Shown piece after piece: positions 52,872 through 61,660 of a DNA stretch of 64,000 nucleotides. The notes beneath the pieces are model-generated. The model had not been told where the DNA came from and did no database searches. It worked only from the letters and a program-made list of their open reading frames with translations. The DNA comes from Kamptonema formosum PCC 10802. GTDB lineage: Bacteria > Cyanobacteriota > Cyanobacteriia > Cyanobacteriales > Oscillatoriaceae. The stretch is taken from NCBI RefSeq assembly GCF_000332335.1, contig NZ_KB235948.1, forward strand, positions 6,096,668 through 6,160,667, given 5' to 3'. Every line of letters begins with the position of its first letter. Position 1 is the first letter of the stretch. Both the position numbers and the translations under genes were made by a program.

Positions 52872-55800
52872 ATGTCTTTCGTAGGTCTGCACACTCACAG
52901 TGATTACAGCCTGCTCGATGGAGCCAGCCAGCTGCCGCAGTTAGTGGGGCGAGCTGTGGAGTTGGGAATGCCGGCAATTGCGCTCACGGATCACGGCGTA
53001 ATGTACGGGGCGATAGAGCTGCTAAAAGTCTGTCGCGGCAAAGGGGTAAAGCCGATTATCGGCAATGAAATGTATGTGGTGAACGACCGAATAAAAAATG
53101 CGAGGGGGTATTACAGGCCGCACCACCAAGTTGTTTTGGCAAAAAACAACCAAGGCTATAAAAATTTGGTGAAGCTGACGACGAAATCTCAGCTGACCGG
53201 CATGCAGGGGAAAGGGATAATGGCGCGCCCTTGCATTACGAAAGAACAGCTGGCAGAGTACAGCGAAGGGCTAATTGTCACCAGTGGGTGTCTGGCCGGT
53301 GAGCTGCCGAGACTGATTCTGAAAAACCGGCTCGACGAGGCGAAGCTGGTGGCTGAGTGGTACAAGGATTTATTTGGGGACGACTATTATTTAGAAATTC
53401 AAGACCACGGCAACTGGGAAGATCGGATTGTGAATGTGGGGCTCGTGAGGATTGGGCGGGAGTTGGGAATTAAAATTATTGCCACCAATGACTCGCACTT
53501 TACGTTCTGTACTGACGTGGAAGCTCACGACGCTTTGCTGTGCGTGCAAACCGGCCAGCTGATTTCAGAGGAAAAGCGCATGCGCTACAGCGGTACGGAA
53601 TATCTCAAGTCCGCTGAGGAGATGGCGAAGCTGTTCCGCGACCATTTGCCGGATGATGTGATTCAGGAGGCGATCTCCAACACGTTGGAAGTCGCCAACA
53701 AAGTCGAACAGTACAACCTAATGGGCGACACCCGCATTCCTGACTATCCTATCCCTGCCGGTCACACCGCTGATACTTATGTGGAAGAAAAGGCTTGGGA
53801 AGGACTGCTAGAGCGGCTAGAGGCAAAATCCCGCTCGGAAATCAAGCCGGTTTACAGAGAGCGGCTGGAGTACGAGCTGAAGATGATTCAGAAAATGGGG
53901 TTTTCCAGTTACTTTTTGGTGGTGTGGGATTATATCAAATATGCCAGAGATCATGGCATTCCTGTGGGCCCGGGGCGCGGTTCTGCAGCGGGATCTCTGG
54001 TGGCGTACTCGCTGAGGATTACGAACATTGACCCAGTGCATCACGGGCTGCTCTTCGAGCGATTCTTGAACCCTGAGCGGAAATCCATGCCAGATATTGA
54101 CACAGATTTCTGTGTTAAAAGCCGCGATAAGGTGATAGAATATGTTACGGGAAAGTACGGCGAAGACAAGGTGGCGCAGATTATTACCTTTAACCGCATG
54201 ACCTCCAAGGCGGTGTTGAAAGATGTGGCCCGGGTGCTGGACATTCCCTACGCGGAATCGGACAAGATGGGTAAGTTGGTTCCCGTGTCGCGGGGGAAAC
54301 CGGAGAAACTCGCGGTGATGATTTCGGATGAGTCGCCGGAACCGGAGTTTAAAAAAGCTTATGACAGCGACGAAAAAGTCCGCCAGTGGCTGGATATGGC
54401 GCTGCGGATTGAGGGGACGAATAAAAGCTCTGGGGTGCACGCTGCCGGTGTGATTATTTCAGCGATTCCGCTGGATGAGATTGTGCCGCTGCAGCGGAAT
54501 GATAAAGGCGCGGTGATCACGCAGTATCCTATGGAAGACCTGGAATCTCTGGGGCTGCTAAAAATGGACTTCCTGGGGTTGAAAAACCTGACGATGCTCC
54601 AGAAAACAGTGAATTTGATTAACAAAACACACGGCCTCAATATCAATCCAGAACTGCTGCCAGAGGACGCCCGAAAAGCTCAAGAAAAATTCGCCACGCT
54701 GAAAAAGCTGCCTCAAGATGTTGAGAAAGCTTATAAAGTTTTAGAGAGAGGTGAGCTGGAAGGCATTTTTCAGCTAGAATCTTCCGGCATGCGCCAGATC
54801 GTGCGAGACTTGAAGCCATCCTCTCTGGAAGATATTTCCTCGATTCTGGCGCTCTACCGGCCCGGACCTTTGGATGCCGGTTTGATTCCGCTGTTTATTA
54901 AGCGCAAGCACGGCAGGGAGCCGATTAAATACCAGCACCCGCTGTTAGAGTCGATTCTCCAAGAAACTTATGCGGTTCTGGTTTACCAGGAGCAAATTAT
55001 GAAGGTGGCCCAAGATTTGGCCGGCTACTCCTTGGGACAGGCCGACATCTTGCGCCGGTGTTTGAGTGGCTCAACAGAGATAGTTGATTGCCAGACAGGT
55101 CGTTTAGTGACTTTAAGTGAGATTGCGGCCAAGCCCGAGTTCTGGCTGGGGAGAAAAGTTTTCTCCCTGGATGTACAGACTCAGAAGATAACCCAGCAGC
55201 CCATTACCGAAATTCATCCGAATGGGGTGCGGGATGTCTGGGAGATGACAACCAAAACCAACCGCAAAATCAAAGCGACAGACGACCATCTTTTCTATAC
55301 GCTTTTGGGATGGCAGCCTCTGAAAGCTTTCCGAGTAGGCGACCGGATCGGTTTAGCAAAGACACTCCCTATCGCGCACGCGAGCGATATCCCAGAGGCT
55401 CAAATTAAGCTGGCAGCAGCCCGCCATCGAGTCCGCAATTTTGCTGTAGCTTTCCAGCACACACAGTTGATGGCCATCGCGGATTCTGAGGTGTTCTGGG
55501 ATGAGATTGCTTCCATTGAATATGCCGGCAAGGAAGAAGTCTTCGACCTGACGATTCCTGAAACCCATAATTTTATAGCCGGGGACTTTATCGCCCACAA
55601 TTGCATGGGGAAGAAAAAGGCTGATGAGATGCAAAAGCAGCGGGAGCTTTTCCTGGACGGGGCGGCCAAAAATGGGATTAAACGCGCCATAGCGGAAGAT
55701 TTGTTCGAGCAAATGGTGAAGTTTGCGGAGTATTGCTTCAACAAGTCCCACTCCACGGCTTACGCCTATGTCACCTATCAAACCGCCTATCTGAAGGGGA

Positions 55801-57407
55801 ATTATAAAGTTGAGTACATGGCGGCGCTGCTGACGGAGAACAGCGAAGACCAGGATAAGGTCAAGAAATACATCGCCAACTGCTTGAGTCAGGGAATTGA
55901 GGTGGAGCCGCCGGACCTCAATCGCTCTGATGTGGATTTCACGCCGGTGGGCAATAAAATTATGTTTGGGCTGTCCGCAGTCCGAAATCTGGGAGATGGG
56001 GCGGTTGCCTGTATTTTGGCGGCGCGGAATAAGGGAGGAGCCTTTAAGTCTCTGGCGGATTTGTGCGAGCGGGTAGATTTGCGCACGGTCAACAGCCGCG
56101 CTCTGGAAGCTCTGATCAAATGCGGTGCGCTGGACAAGCTCAACCCCAACCGGCAGCAATTAATCGAAGACCTGAAGTTCGTGATTCCTTGGGCGCAAAA
56201 CCGGGCGAAAGACAAAGAAGTTGGTCAGGGCAATTTACTTGACCTGCTGAGCGCTATGGGGTCGGGTTCAGGAGGCAGCCAGGGTTTTGAATCCGTCCCA
56301 AAAGCAAAGCCTGTTGAGGATTTTCCCCAGAAGGAAAAGTTGAAGTTTGAAAAAGAACTGCTGGGCTTCTACGTGTCCGACCACCCCCTGAAATTCGCGC
56401 AGAAAGCCGCCAGCCAGCTGCGTACTGAGCCAGTCAGTCTCAGCCAGCTGGAGGCGAAGCTGGGGAAAACTGTCAAGGCGATCGTGATGCTGGCAGACGT
56501 GAAGCATATCACGACTAAGAAAGGCGAGCGGATGGCGCGTCTGCAAATCGAAGACTTGGAAGGTAAAGTTGAAGCCGTAGTTTTTTCCAAGGCTTACGAA
56601 GAGATTCGCGAATTACTGGTGACAGACGAGCCGGTAGTCATCTCAGGCAGAGTGGATAAGCAAGACGATCGAACCCAGCTGCTGGTTGAGAATGTGCAGC
56701 GCATCGATCCGGAGACCGGGAAGATTATACCATCGAAGGCGCAGGGAGTAAAAGAGGAGGACTCGTCTCCGAGCAAATCTGTGCGAAAAGCCGCCGAAAT
56801 GCTGGGTTTTGCGCCGGTCAGTCTCAGCGATCTCGACAAGCACAAGGGGAAAACCGTCTTCTGCGCTGTGACGCTGACAAAAGTTAAGCAGATCACGACT
56901 AAAAATGGCGAGGACATGGCGTTCCTGCAACTGGAAGATCCCGACAGTGAAGCTGAAGCGGTTGTTTTTCCCCGGACTTACGGGAGTGTTGCCTCCTCTC
57001 TGGTAACAGACGCCTCTCTGCTGATCTGGGGTAAAGTGGAAGAGCGCCAGGAGAAAACCCAGGTGATTGTTGAAAATGCGGTGCGGATTGAACCGGCTCA
57101 GTTCGTGACGCTGGAACTGACGCCGCAGCTGGTGCTCAATCCGGGAAAAATGAGCGACCTGCAGATGATTTTGCAAGAATACTCAGGGGAGAAAGATAAG
57201 CCAAAAGTGCCGGTGCTAGCCACGGTTGCCGGTCAGCCTCCCCGTGAGGCGGTTCGCTTCGGACCCCAATACTGGGTGCAAGACTGCCAAAGCGCTGCAG
57301 ACCGGCTCAATGCCGGTGGGTTTCCCGCCAGCATTTCTGGGAGTGCCGGTGCGCCTGTGCCGGCTCCTCTGCCGGCTGAGGCACCTACAGAGGAAATTGA
57401 CTTTTGA
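52872..57407 (+). CDS. dnaE: DNA polymerase III alpha subunit, unsplit, with mini-intein and two OB folds
   Basis: The 1511-residue replicative polymerase has a PHP domain ([11 protein letters not shown] near residue 7), a C-family polymerase core with catalytic Asp408 and Asp410 (PDIDTDF), and RPGPLDAG. A 181-residue intein lies at 730-910. The site where most cyanobacteria split DnaE (FAEY/CFN) is intact at about residue 955, so this gene is contiguous. After the helix-hairpin region there are two tandem OB-fold segments beginning [15 protein letters not shown] (1188) and [15 protein letters not shown] (1316), 128 residues apart, where one is usual. Without the intein the host protein is about 1330 residues, longer than usual because of this duplication. 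Confidence 0.95.
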   Translation: MSFVGLHTHSDYSLLDGASQLPQLVGRAVELGMPAIALTDHGVMYGAIELLKVCRGKGVKPIIGNEMYVVNDRIKNARGYYRPHHQVVLAKNNQGYKNLVKLTTKSQLTGMQGKGIMARPCITKEQLAEYSEGLIVTSGCLAGELPRLILKNRLDEAKLVAEWYKDLFGDDYYLEIQDHGNWEDRIVNVGLVRIGRELGIKIIATNDSHFTFCTDVEAHDALLCVQTGQLISEEKRMRYSGTEYLKSAEEMAKLFRDHLPDDVIQEAISNTLEVANKVEQYNLMGDTRIPDYPIPAGHTADTYVEEKAWEGLLERLEAKSRSEIKPVYRERLEYELKMIQKMGFSSYFLVVWDYIKYARDHGIPVGPGRGSAAGSLVAYSLRITNIDPVHHGLLFERFLNPERKSMPDIDTDFCVKSRDKVIEYVTGKYGEDKVAQIITFNRMTSKAVLKDVARVLDIPYAESDKMGKLVPVSRGKPEKLAVMISDESPEPEFKKAYDSDEKVRQWLDMALRIEGTNKSSGVHAAGVIISAIPLDEIVPLQRNDKGAVITQYPMEDLESLGLLKMDFLGLKNLTMLQKTVNLINKTHGLNINPELLPEDARKAQEKFATLKKLPQDVEKAYKVLERGELEGIFQLESSGMRQIVRDLKPSSLEDISSILALYRPGPLDAGLIPLFIKRKHGREPIKYQHPLLESILQETYAVLVYQEQIMKVAQDLAGYSLGQADILRRCLSGSTEIVDCQTGRLVTLSEIAAKPEFWLGRKVFSLDVQTQKITQQPITEIHPNGVRDVWEMTTKTNRKIKATDDHLFYTLLGWQPLKAFRVGDRIGLAKTLPIAHASDIPEAQIKLAAARHRVRNFAVAFQHTQLMAIADSEVFWDEIASIEYAGKEEVFDLTIPETHNFIAGDFIAHNCMGKKKADEMQKQRELFLDGAAKNGIKRAIAEDLFEQMVKFAEYCFNKSHSTAYAYVTYQTAYLKGNYKVEYMAALLTENSEDQDKVKKYIANCLSQGIEVEPPDLNRSDVDFTPVGNKIMFGLSAVRNLGDGAVACILAARNKGGAFKSLADLCERVDLRTVNSRALEALIKCGALDKLNPNRQQLIEDLKFVIPWAQNRAKDKEVGQGNLLDLLSAMGSGSGGSQGFESVPKAKPVEDFPQKEKLKFEKELLGFYVSDHPLKFAQKAASQLRTEPVSLSQLEAKLGKTVKAIVMLADVKHITTKKGERMARLQIEDLEGKVEAVVFSKAYEEIRELLVTDEPVVISGRVDKQDDRTQLLVENVQRIDPETGKIIPSKAQGVKEEDSSPSKSVRKAAEMLGFAPVSLSDLDKHKGKTVFCAVTLTKVKQITTKNGEDMAFLQLEDPDSEAEAVVFPRTYGSVASSLVTDASLLIWGKVEERQEKTQVIVENAVRIEPAQFVTLELTPQLVLNPGKMSDLQMILQEYSGEKDKPKVPVLATVAGQPPREAVRFGPQYWVQDCQSAADRLNAGGFPASISGSAGAPVPAPLPAEAPTEEIDF
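55059..55601 (+). other. DnaE mini-intein (cis-splicing, no endonuclease)
   Basis: The intein starts at Cys730 in [13 protein letters not shown] and ends at Asn910 in IAHN before the +1 Cys of [10 protein letters not shown]. Splicing blocks are present: block [12 protein letters not shown], block [11 protein letters not shown] with the Thr-x-x-His pattern, block [20 protein letters not shown], block G HN/C. Only 181 residues separate the ends, so no homing endonuclease domain remains. Excision rejoins DILRR to CMGKKK, the normal DnaE sequence. Confidence 0.94.
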
Positions 57408-57413
57408 GCAGTA

Positions 57414-57476
57414 GGGTGCGTTTCCCCCGGAAACGCACCCCACCTTCTCATAAAGTAGCGTTCCTCCCAGGAACGC
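57414..57476. terminator. Two hairpins between convergent dnaE and toxin-antitoxin genes
   Basis: GGGTGCGTTT (57414-57423) pairs with AAACGCACCC (57431-57440), and GCGTTCC (57458-57464) with GGAACGC (57470-57476). They lie between the dnaE stop (57407) and the antitoxin stop (57484). Confidence 0.7.
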
Positions 57477-57483
57477 ACGCCAT

Positions 57484-57810
57484 TTAAGCATTATTTTCCT
57501 CTTTGACCGTTACCGCTAGCCGAAATCCCAGCGCCTCCAGCAACTCTACCAGGGTGTAAATTTCTGAGCCGCCGGTTTCCGAGAGCATCTTGTCGAGTTT
57601 TTCCCACTGCTGTTTGGCTGACTCCGAGAGACTGTCCATGCGGAGGCGAGCATCGATTACATCTTGAATTGACAGCCGGAGCAATTGATGTTCAGGCTCT
57701 TCTGCTTCCAAGATAGCCTCGATATAAGCAGCAGCCTCTTCTGGGTTTTTGAGAGAAGAGAGCAGGTGGTCTTGGTAGCTCCTACTTGTTGGGATTTTCA
57801 CGTCTTTCAT
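57484..57810 (-). CDS. Antitoxin of a RelE/Hig-type module
   Basis: From ATG 57810, 108 residues: MKDVKIPTSRSYQDHLLSSL and EEAAAYIEAILEAEEPEHQ resemble the HigA/addiction-module antidote proteins (often annotated as DNA-binding transcriptional regulators). The C-terminus has VELLEALGFRLAVTVK. It overlaps the 3' end of the toxin gene by 29 bp on the same strand. A shortened copy of its 3' end is present at 58160-58214. Confidence 0.8.
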   Translation of the reverse strand: MKDVKIPTSRSYQDHLLSSLKNPEEAAAYIEAILEAEEPEHQLLRLSIQDVIDARLRMDSLSESAKQQWEKLDKMLSETGGSEIYTLVELLEALGFRLAVTVKEENNA

Positions 57811-58126
57811 AGTCTCTCCAGTATTCCTTAGCTCTGCTAATATCTTCCTCTTGGGTGCTTTTATCCCCGCCACAGAGGAGAAGCACAATCGTTGTTCCTA
57901 GTTGTCCAAAGTAGACCCGGTAGCCCGGGCCATAATTTATCTTGAGTTCACAAACTCCGTCTCCAACTGACCGGAAGTCTCCCAAATTGCCAAGCCGGAT
58001 TCGGTTAAGCCTCTCCCGGATTTTAGCGGTAGCCTTGATATCCCGCAGTGAATCTACCCACTCTTCATAGGGACTTCTCCCATCTGGGGTGAGGGAGTTG
58101 CGAATCTCCCTGGGTTGTGCTTCCAT
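57782..58126 (-). CDS. RelE/ParE-superfamily toxin (Hig-type)
   Basis: A 114-residue basic protein with the addiction-module killer pattern: YEEWVDSLRDIKATAKIRERLNRIRLGNLGDFRSVGDGVCELKI then GPGYRVYFGQLGTTIVLLLCGGDKSTQEEDISRAKEYW. Such toxins are ribosome-dependent or free mRNA endonucleases. Toxin precedes antitoxin, the Hig order, with a 29-bp overlap. Confidence 0.88.
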   Translation of the reverse strand: MEAQPREIRNSLTPDGRSPYEEWVDSLRDIKATAKIRERLNRIRLGNLGDFRSVGDGVCELKINYGPGYRVYFGQLGTTIVLLLCGGDKSTQEEDISRAKEYWRDYERRENPNK

Positions 58127-58159
58127 TATCTTATTATAAGCGTGTCAGGGCTTATTCTA

Positions 58160-58214
58160 CTTGACCGTGAGACGCGCAATCCCAGCGCCTCCAGCAACTC
58201 TACCCGGGTGTAAA
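58160..58214 (-). pseudogene. Remnant of the antitoxin 3' end
   Basis: This 55-bp segment is nearly identical to 57501-57557, the end of the antitoxin gene (ATCCCAGCGCCTCCAGCAAC and following ACTCTACC-GGGTGTAAAT). It has no start and abuts the stop of the kinase at 58216. It is a leftover of a duplicated or inserted module. Confidence 0.75.
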
Positions 58215-58215
58215 T

Positions 58216-60090
58216 CTACTCCCCTTGCCAAATCTTCACCGTCTTGTCCCAACTCCCACTCACCAAACGGGTGCCATCGGGACTGAACGCCAGGGAAGTA
58301 ACCGGCCCAGAATGCCACCTCAAACTGTACAGCAATTGCCCATTTTGCAACTTCCACAGCTTGATAATACTGTCCCTGCTGCCACTGGCAAATGTTTCCC
58401 CATCCGGACTCATCGCCACTGCCTGCACCCATGAGGAATTGCTCAGCGTGTAGAGCTCTTTCTTCGCACCGGCATCCCAAATTTTTACGGTTTTGTCCTC
58501 ACTCCCACTCGCGAGTCTCTTGCCATCCGGACTGAAGGCCAAAGAGCGCACTGAGGCGGAATGACTTCGGAAGGTGTGGGTCAGGATGCCATCTCTTAAA
58601 TCCCACAGTTTGATGCTGTGATCGTCATACCCACCCCCGCTGGCGAGGGTGTTTCCATCCGGACTGATGGCGAGGGCTTCCACATAGCCGGTGTGCCCCA
58701 TTAGGGTTCCAATCGGGCTGCCGGTTGCCAATTCCCACAGCTTTATGCTATTATCAAAACAGCCACTAGCGAGAAATTTACCATCCGGGCTGATAGCCAG
58801 AGAAATCACATACGCCGAATGGCCGGTGAGCGTTTTTCTCAGGTTGCCACTGCCAACTTCCCACAGCTTAACTGTGCTGTCTAAACTGCCGCTAGCGAGG
58901 GTTTTGCCATCGGGACTGATGGCGAGGCAACTCACCCAGCCGGTGTGCGCGGTGAGGGTTCCCAGCAGGTTGCCGGTTTCCAAATGCCACAATTTGATGG
59001 TCTTGTCGTAACTGCAACTGGCGAGGGTTTTGCTATCGGGGCTGATGGCGACGCCTATGACATAATTTGTATGCCCGGTGAGGGTGTGCGCGCACCGCCA
59101 AGTCTGGGGCGGCGCGGGCTGAATCTTGGTGGTTGCCGGCTGAAATTTGGTGAGTTTAGGTTGCGGATTGCCGGCTGGTGCTCTGGAAATTGCCGGTCCC
59201 CAGTAAAGGTCTGCGATCGCTTCCTCGGCTGACTGGTAGCGATCGCTCACCCAGTCTTGCAGCAGTTTGTCTATCACTTTCCCCAACCGATCGCTGGCGG
59301 TTCTCCCCTGTTCTATCAGCTTGTTTCGCCACAGCCACCGCCCTTTCATCGGATCGTGAAGTTCGTCGGGTGCTGTATCCGTCAGCAGGTGAATGCACGT
59401 CACGCCCAAACTGTAAAGGTCGCTCGCCGGATAGGCTTTTCCGCCTCGCAGCTGCTCAATCGGCGCGTAGCCTTCGGTGCCCAGTTTAGTGCCGGTTTTT
59501 ATCAAAACGCTGCCGGTTAATTGCTTGGCAACCCCAAAATCAATCAGCACTAATTTCCCGTCACTCTTGCGGCGCAATACATTCTCTGGCTTAATATCCC
59601 GGTGAATCACCTGTTTGGAGTGGATGTACTTCAGCACCGGCAGCAAATCCAGCAACAGTTCCTCTACCTTCTCCCCACTAAACGCCCCTCCCTCTTCCAA
59701 CTCCTGCAACAAATTCTGCCCGTCAATAAACTCTTGCACCAAATACAGCCGCCCCTCTTCTTCAAAATCGGCAAACAGCGTAGGGATCTGCGGGTGATCT
59801 CCCAGCTGCAGCAGCTGCTTTGCCTCCCCGGCGAACATTTCCGTCGCTTTTTCCAGCAAGCCCCGATTTTGTTGCACTTGCGACAGCGGCAAAAATTGCT
59901 TAATCACGCATTCAGCGTGCAGCCGGTCGGCATCAGAGGCGATGAAGGTCCTGCCGAATCCCCCCTCGCCCAACAGCTTTATCGCACAGTAGCGATCTTT
60001 CAGTTGCAGCTTAGAGCCACAACTCTGGCAAAACACTTTCCCGTCAGGATTCAGCGGATTCTGGCAATAAGGATTCAGGCAATATATCAT
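58216..60090 (-). CDS. Zinc-ribbon Ser/Thr kinase with seven WD40 repeats
   Basis: A 624-residue soluble kinase. The N-terminal zinc ribbon is YCLNPYCQNPLNPDGKVF then CQSCGSKL (four Cys). The kinase has GEGGFGRTFIAS, Lys in CVIKQFLP, HRDIKPENVL and DFGVAKQ. After a linker with IQPAPPQTW, seven WD40 blades follow from about residue 335 to the end (first HTNYVIGVAISPDSKTLASC, last HSGPVTSLAFSPDGTRLVSG), enough for one full propeller. The propeller probably selects substrates or partners. It is one of three similar genes in a row, 58.2-63.6 kb. Confidence 0.94.
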   Translation of the reverse strand: MIYCLNPYCQNPLNPDGKVFCQSCGSKLQLKDRYCAIKLLGEGGFGRTFIASDADRLHAECVIKQFLPLSQVQQNRGLLEKATEMFAGEAKQLLQLGDHPQIPTLFADFEEEGRLYLVQEFIDGQNLLQELEEGGAFSGEKVEELLLDLLPVLKYIHSKQVIHRDIKPENVLRRKSDGKLVLIDFGVAKQLTGSVLIKTGTKLGTEGYAPIEQLRGGKAYPASDLYSLGVTCIHLLTDTAPDELHDPMKGRWLWRNKLIEQGRTASDRLGKVIDKLLQDWVSDRYQSAEEAIADLYWGPAISRAPAGNPQPKLTKFQPATTKIQPAPPQTWRCAHTLTGHTNYVIGVAISPDSKTLASCSYDKTIKLWHLETGNLLGTLTAHTGWVSCLAISPDGKTLASGSLDSTVKLWEVGSGNLRKTLTGHSAYVISLAISPDGKFLASGCFDNSIKLWELATGSPIGTLMGHTGYVEALAISPDGNTLASGGGYDDHSIKLWDLRDGILTHTFRSHSASVRSLAFSPDGKRLASGSEDKTVKIWDAGAKKELYTLSNSSWVQAVAMSPDGETFASGSRDSIIKLWKLQNGQLLYSLRWHSGPVTSLAFSPDGTRLVSGSWDKTVKIWQGE

Positions 60091-60120
60091 ATCTATTTGG
60101 CGGAGATACTATTATAACAT

Positions 60121-60180
60121 TTTCCCCGAGGGGAAACGAGGGGAAACGAGGGGAAACGAGGGGAGCGAGGGGAAATTCGG
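60121..60180. repeat. Decamer tandem repeat (GAGGGGAAAC) upstream of the kinase
   Basis: Five to six 10-bp units GAGGGGAAAC occupy 60127-60175, 35 bp before the kinase start codon at 60090 and just beyond the next kinase's stop codon. No gene. Confidence 0.8.
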
Positions 60181-60203
60181 GCATCTAAACGCCAAAATTG
60201 ATA

Positions 60204-61460
60204 TTAGCTTTCTGGGAAATACTCCGACCTGAGCGACTCCAAGTCCGCATCAATGTCAGAACCGGCAGATTTACTTTTCCCCTGCGGCGATTTCGCCCCA
60301 CCGGCAGGTGGCTTCTGCGGCGGTGCGGGCGTTGGTGCCGGCGGAAGGATCGCCGGCGCACCGGCGTTCGGGGGTGCCGGTTGCGCCTGACTCACTTGAG
60401 TTTTCACAGACGCCAGTTCCGCCGCAATCATATCAATATTGTGCGCGGGCGCTTGACTTTTTGGGCGAGATGTGCTAGTGGGAGGAGGCGGCTGAGTTGC
60501 AGGCTGCGGGTGCCGGGGTGCGGGGGTTGCCGGGGTGACTTTGGGGGGTGCCGGTGGGTGCGGAGTGCCGGCTTTTGCGGGATTGAGCTGTGCGAGCACC
60601 TCCGCCGCTGACTGATATCTGTCTCTCACCGAGTATTGCAGCATCTTGTCCAAAATTTGCCCCAAGCGAGGGCTGACAACTTTACCGCTTTTCGCCAGGT
60701 TTTCTCGCCAGATCCACTCGCCTTCCAGCGGGTCAAACAAATCGTCCGGCACACTCGCCGCCAGCAGCACGAGGCAAGTCACCGCCAAACTGTAAAGGTC
60801 GCTGGCAGGAAAAGCCGCACCGCCGCGCATTTGCTCCATTGGCGCGTAACCTTGGGTGCCGGCACGAGTGCCGGTGGGGGCGAGTGCCGTACCGGCACCA
60901 GAGGACGCCACGCCGAAATCCACCAGCACCAGCTGGCCATTTTTCTGCCGGCGCAGTATATTCTCTGGCTTAATGTCGCGGTGAATCACCTTGCGCTCGT
61001 GGATAAACTGCAGCACCGGCAGCAGGTCCTCTAGCAGCTGGCGAATCTGCAGCTCGCTGAAAGCCCCCCTCTCGCGCAACTCCTGCAGCAAATTCGGCCC
61101 ATCGATAAACTCCTGCACCAGATACAGTCGCTTGTCTTGCTCAAAAAAAGCCAGCAGGTCGGGAATTTGCGGGTGTTCGCCCAGTTCGTGCAGCCGCACC
61201 GCCTCGCGGTTGAAGAGTTCCGTGGCTTTCTGCAATGCTGTAGTGCCTTGAAATTGGGGAAAAAATTGCTTGATAACGCAGCGAGAGTTGAGCCGGTCTT
61301 CATCCACGGCCAAGAAAGTGCGGCCAAATCCGCCTTCCCCGATCTGGCGGATGGCGCGGTAGCGCTCCTTGAGCGGCAGAAGGCAGCCGCAAGCGTGGCA
61401 AAACCTTGCCCCCTCTGGGTTCTGGGGGTGTGAGCAGCTGGGATTGAGGCAATAACTCAT
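60204..61460 (-). CDS. Zinc-ribbon Ser/Thr kinase with Pro-rich tail
   Basis: From ATG 61460 (SYCLNPSCSHPQNP), 418 residues, matching the starts of its two neighbours. Zinc ribbon CLNPSC...CHACGC, kinase GEGGFGRTFLAV, Lys in CVIKQFFP, HRDIKPENIL, DFGVASS. The tail (about 305-418) is Pro/Ala-rich low complexity with a short C-terminal helix (DIDADLESLRSEYFPES) and carries no WD40 repeats. The longer upstream frame is dispersed repeat DNA. Confidence 0.92.
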   Translation of the reverse strand: MSYCLNPSCSHPQNPEGARFCHACGCLLPLKERYRAIRQIGEGGFGRTFLAVDEDRLNSRCVIKQFFPQFQGTTALQKATELFNREAVRLHELGEHPQIPDLLAFFEQDKRLYLVQEFIDGPNLLQELRERGAFSELQIRQLLEDLLPVLQFIHERKVIHRDIKPENILRRQKNGQLVLVDFGVASSGAGTALAPTGTRAGTQGYAPMEQMRGGAAFPASDLYSLAVTCLVLLAASVPDDLFDPLEGEWIWRENLAKSGKVVSPRLGQILDKMLQYSVRDRYQSAAEVLAQLNPAKAGTPHPPAPPKVTPATPAPRHPQPATQPPPPTSTSRPKSQAPAHNIDMIAAELASVKTQVSQAQPAPPNAGAPAILPPAPTPAPPQKPPAGGAKSPQGKSKSAGSDIDADLESLRSEYFPES

Positions 61461-61552
61461 ACCGGCAACGGGGAGCGACACTGTATCTATTGTGCCTTCT
61501 AGGACGGCGATCTTGCCCTTGGGGATTGGGCGTGGGGGATTGGGGGATGCCT

Positions 61553-61625
61553 GGATGCATGGATTTTGGATGCCCGGATGCATGGATTTTGGATGCCCGG
61601 ATGCATGGATTTTGGATGCCCGGAT
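61553..61625. repeat. 23-bp tandem repeat (GGATGCATGGATTTTGGATG)
   Basis: Three exact units start at 61553, 61576 and 61599, in the gap between two kinase genes. Confidence 0.9.
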
Positions 61626-61660
61626 CGGACGCCTTATCCCTCACCCCTCACCCCTCACCC

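Noticed and set aside
55059-55601. Split-intein half in dnaE
   Set aside because: N- and C-terminal splicing blocks lie in one continuous frame with both exteins, so it is a cis intein.
55353-56159. Minus-strand ORF of 268 codons opposite dnaE
   Set aside because: Shadow of dnaE and its intein; composition not like a protein family.
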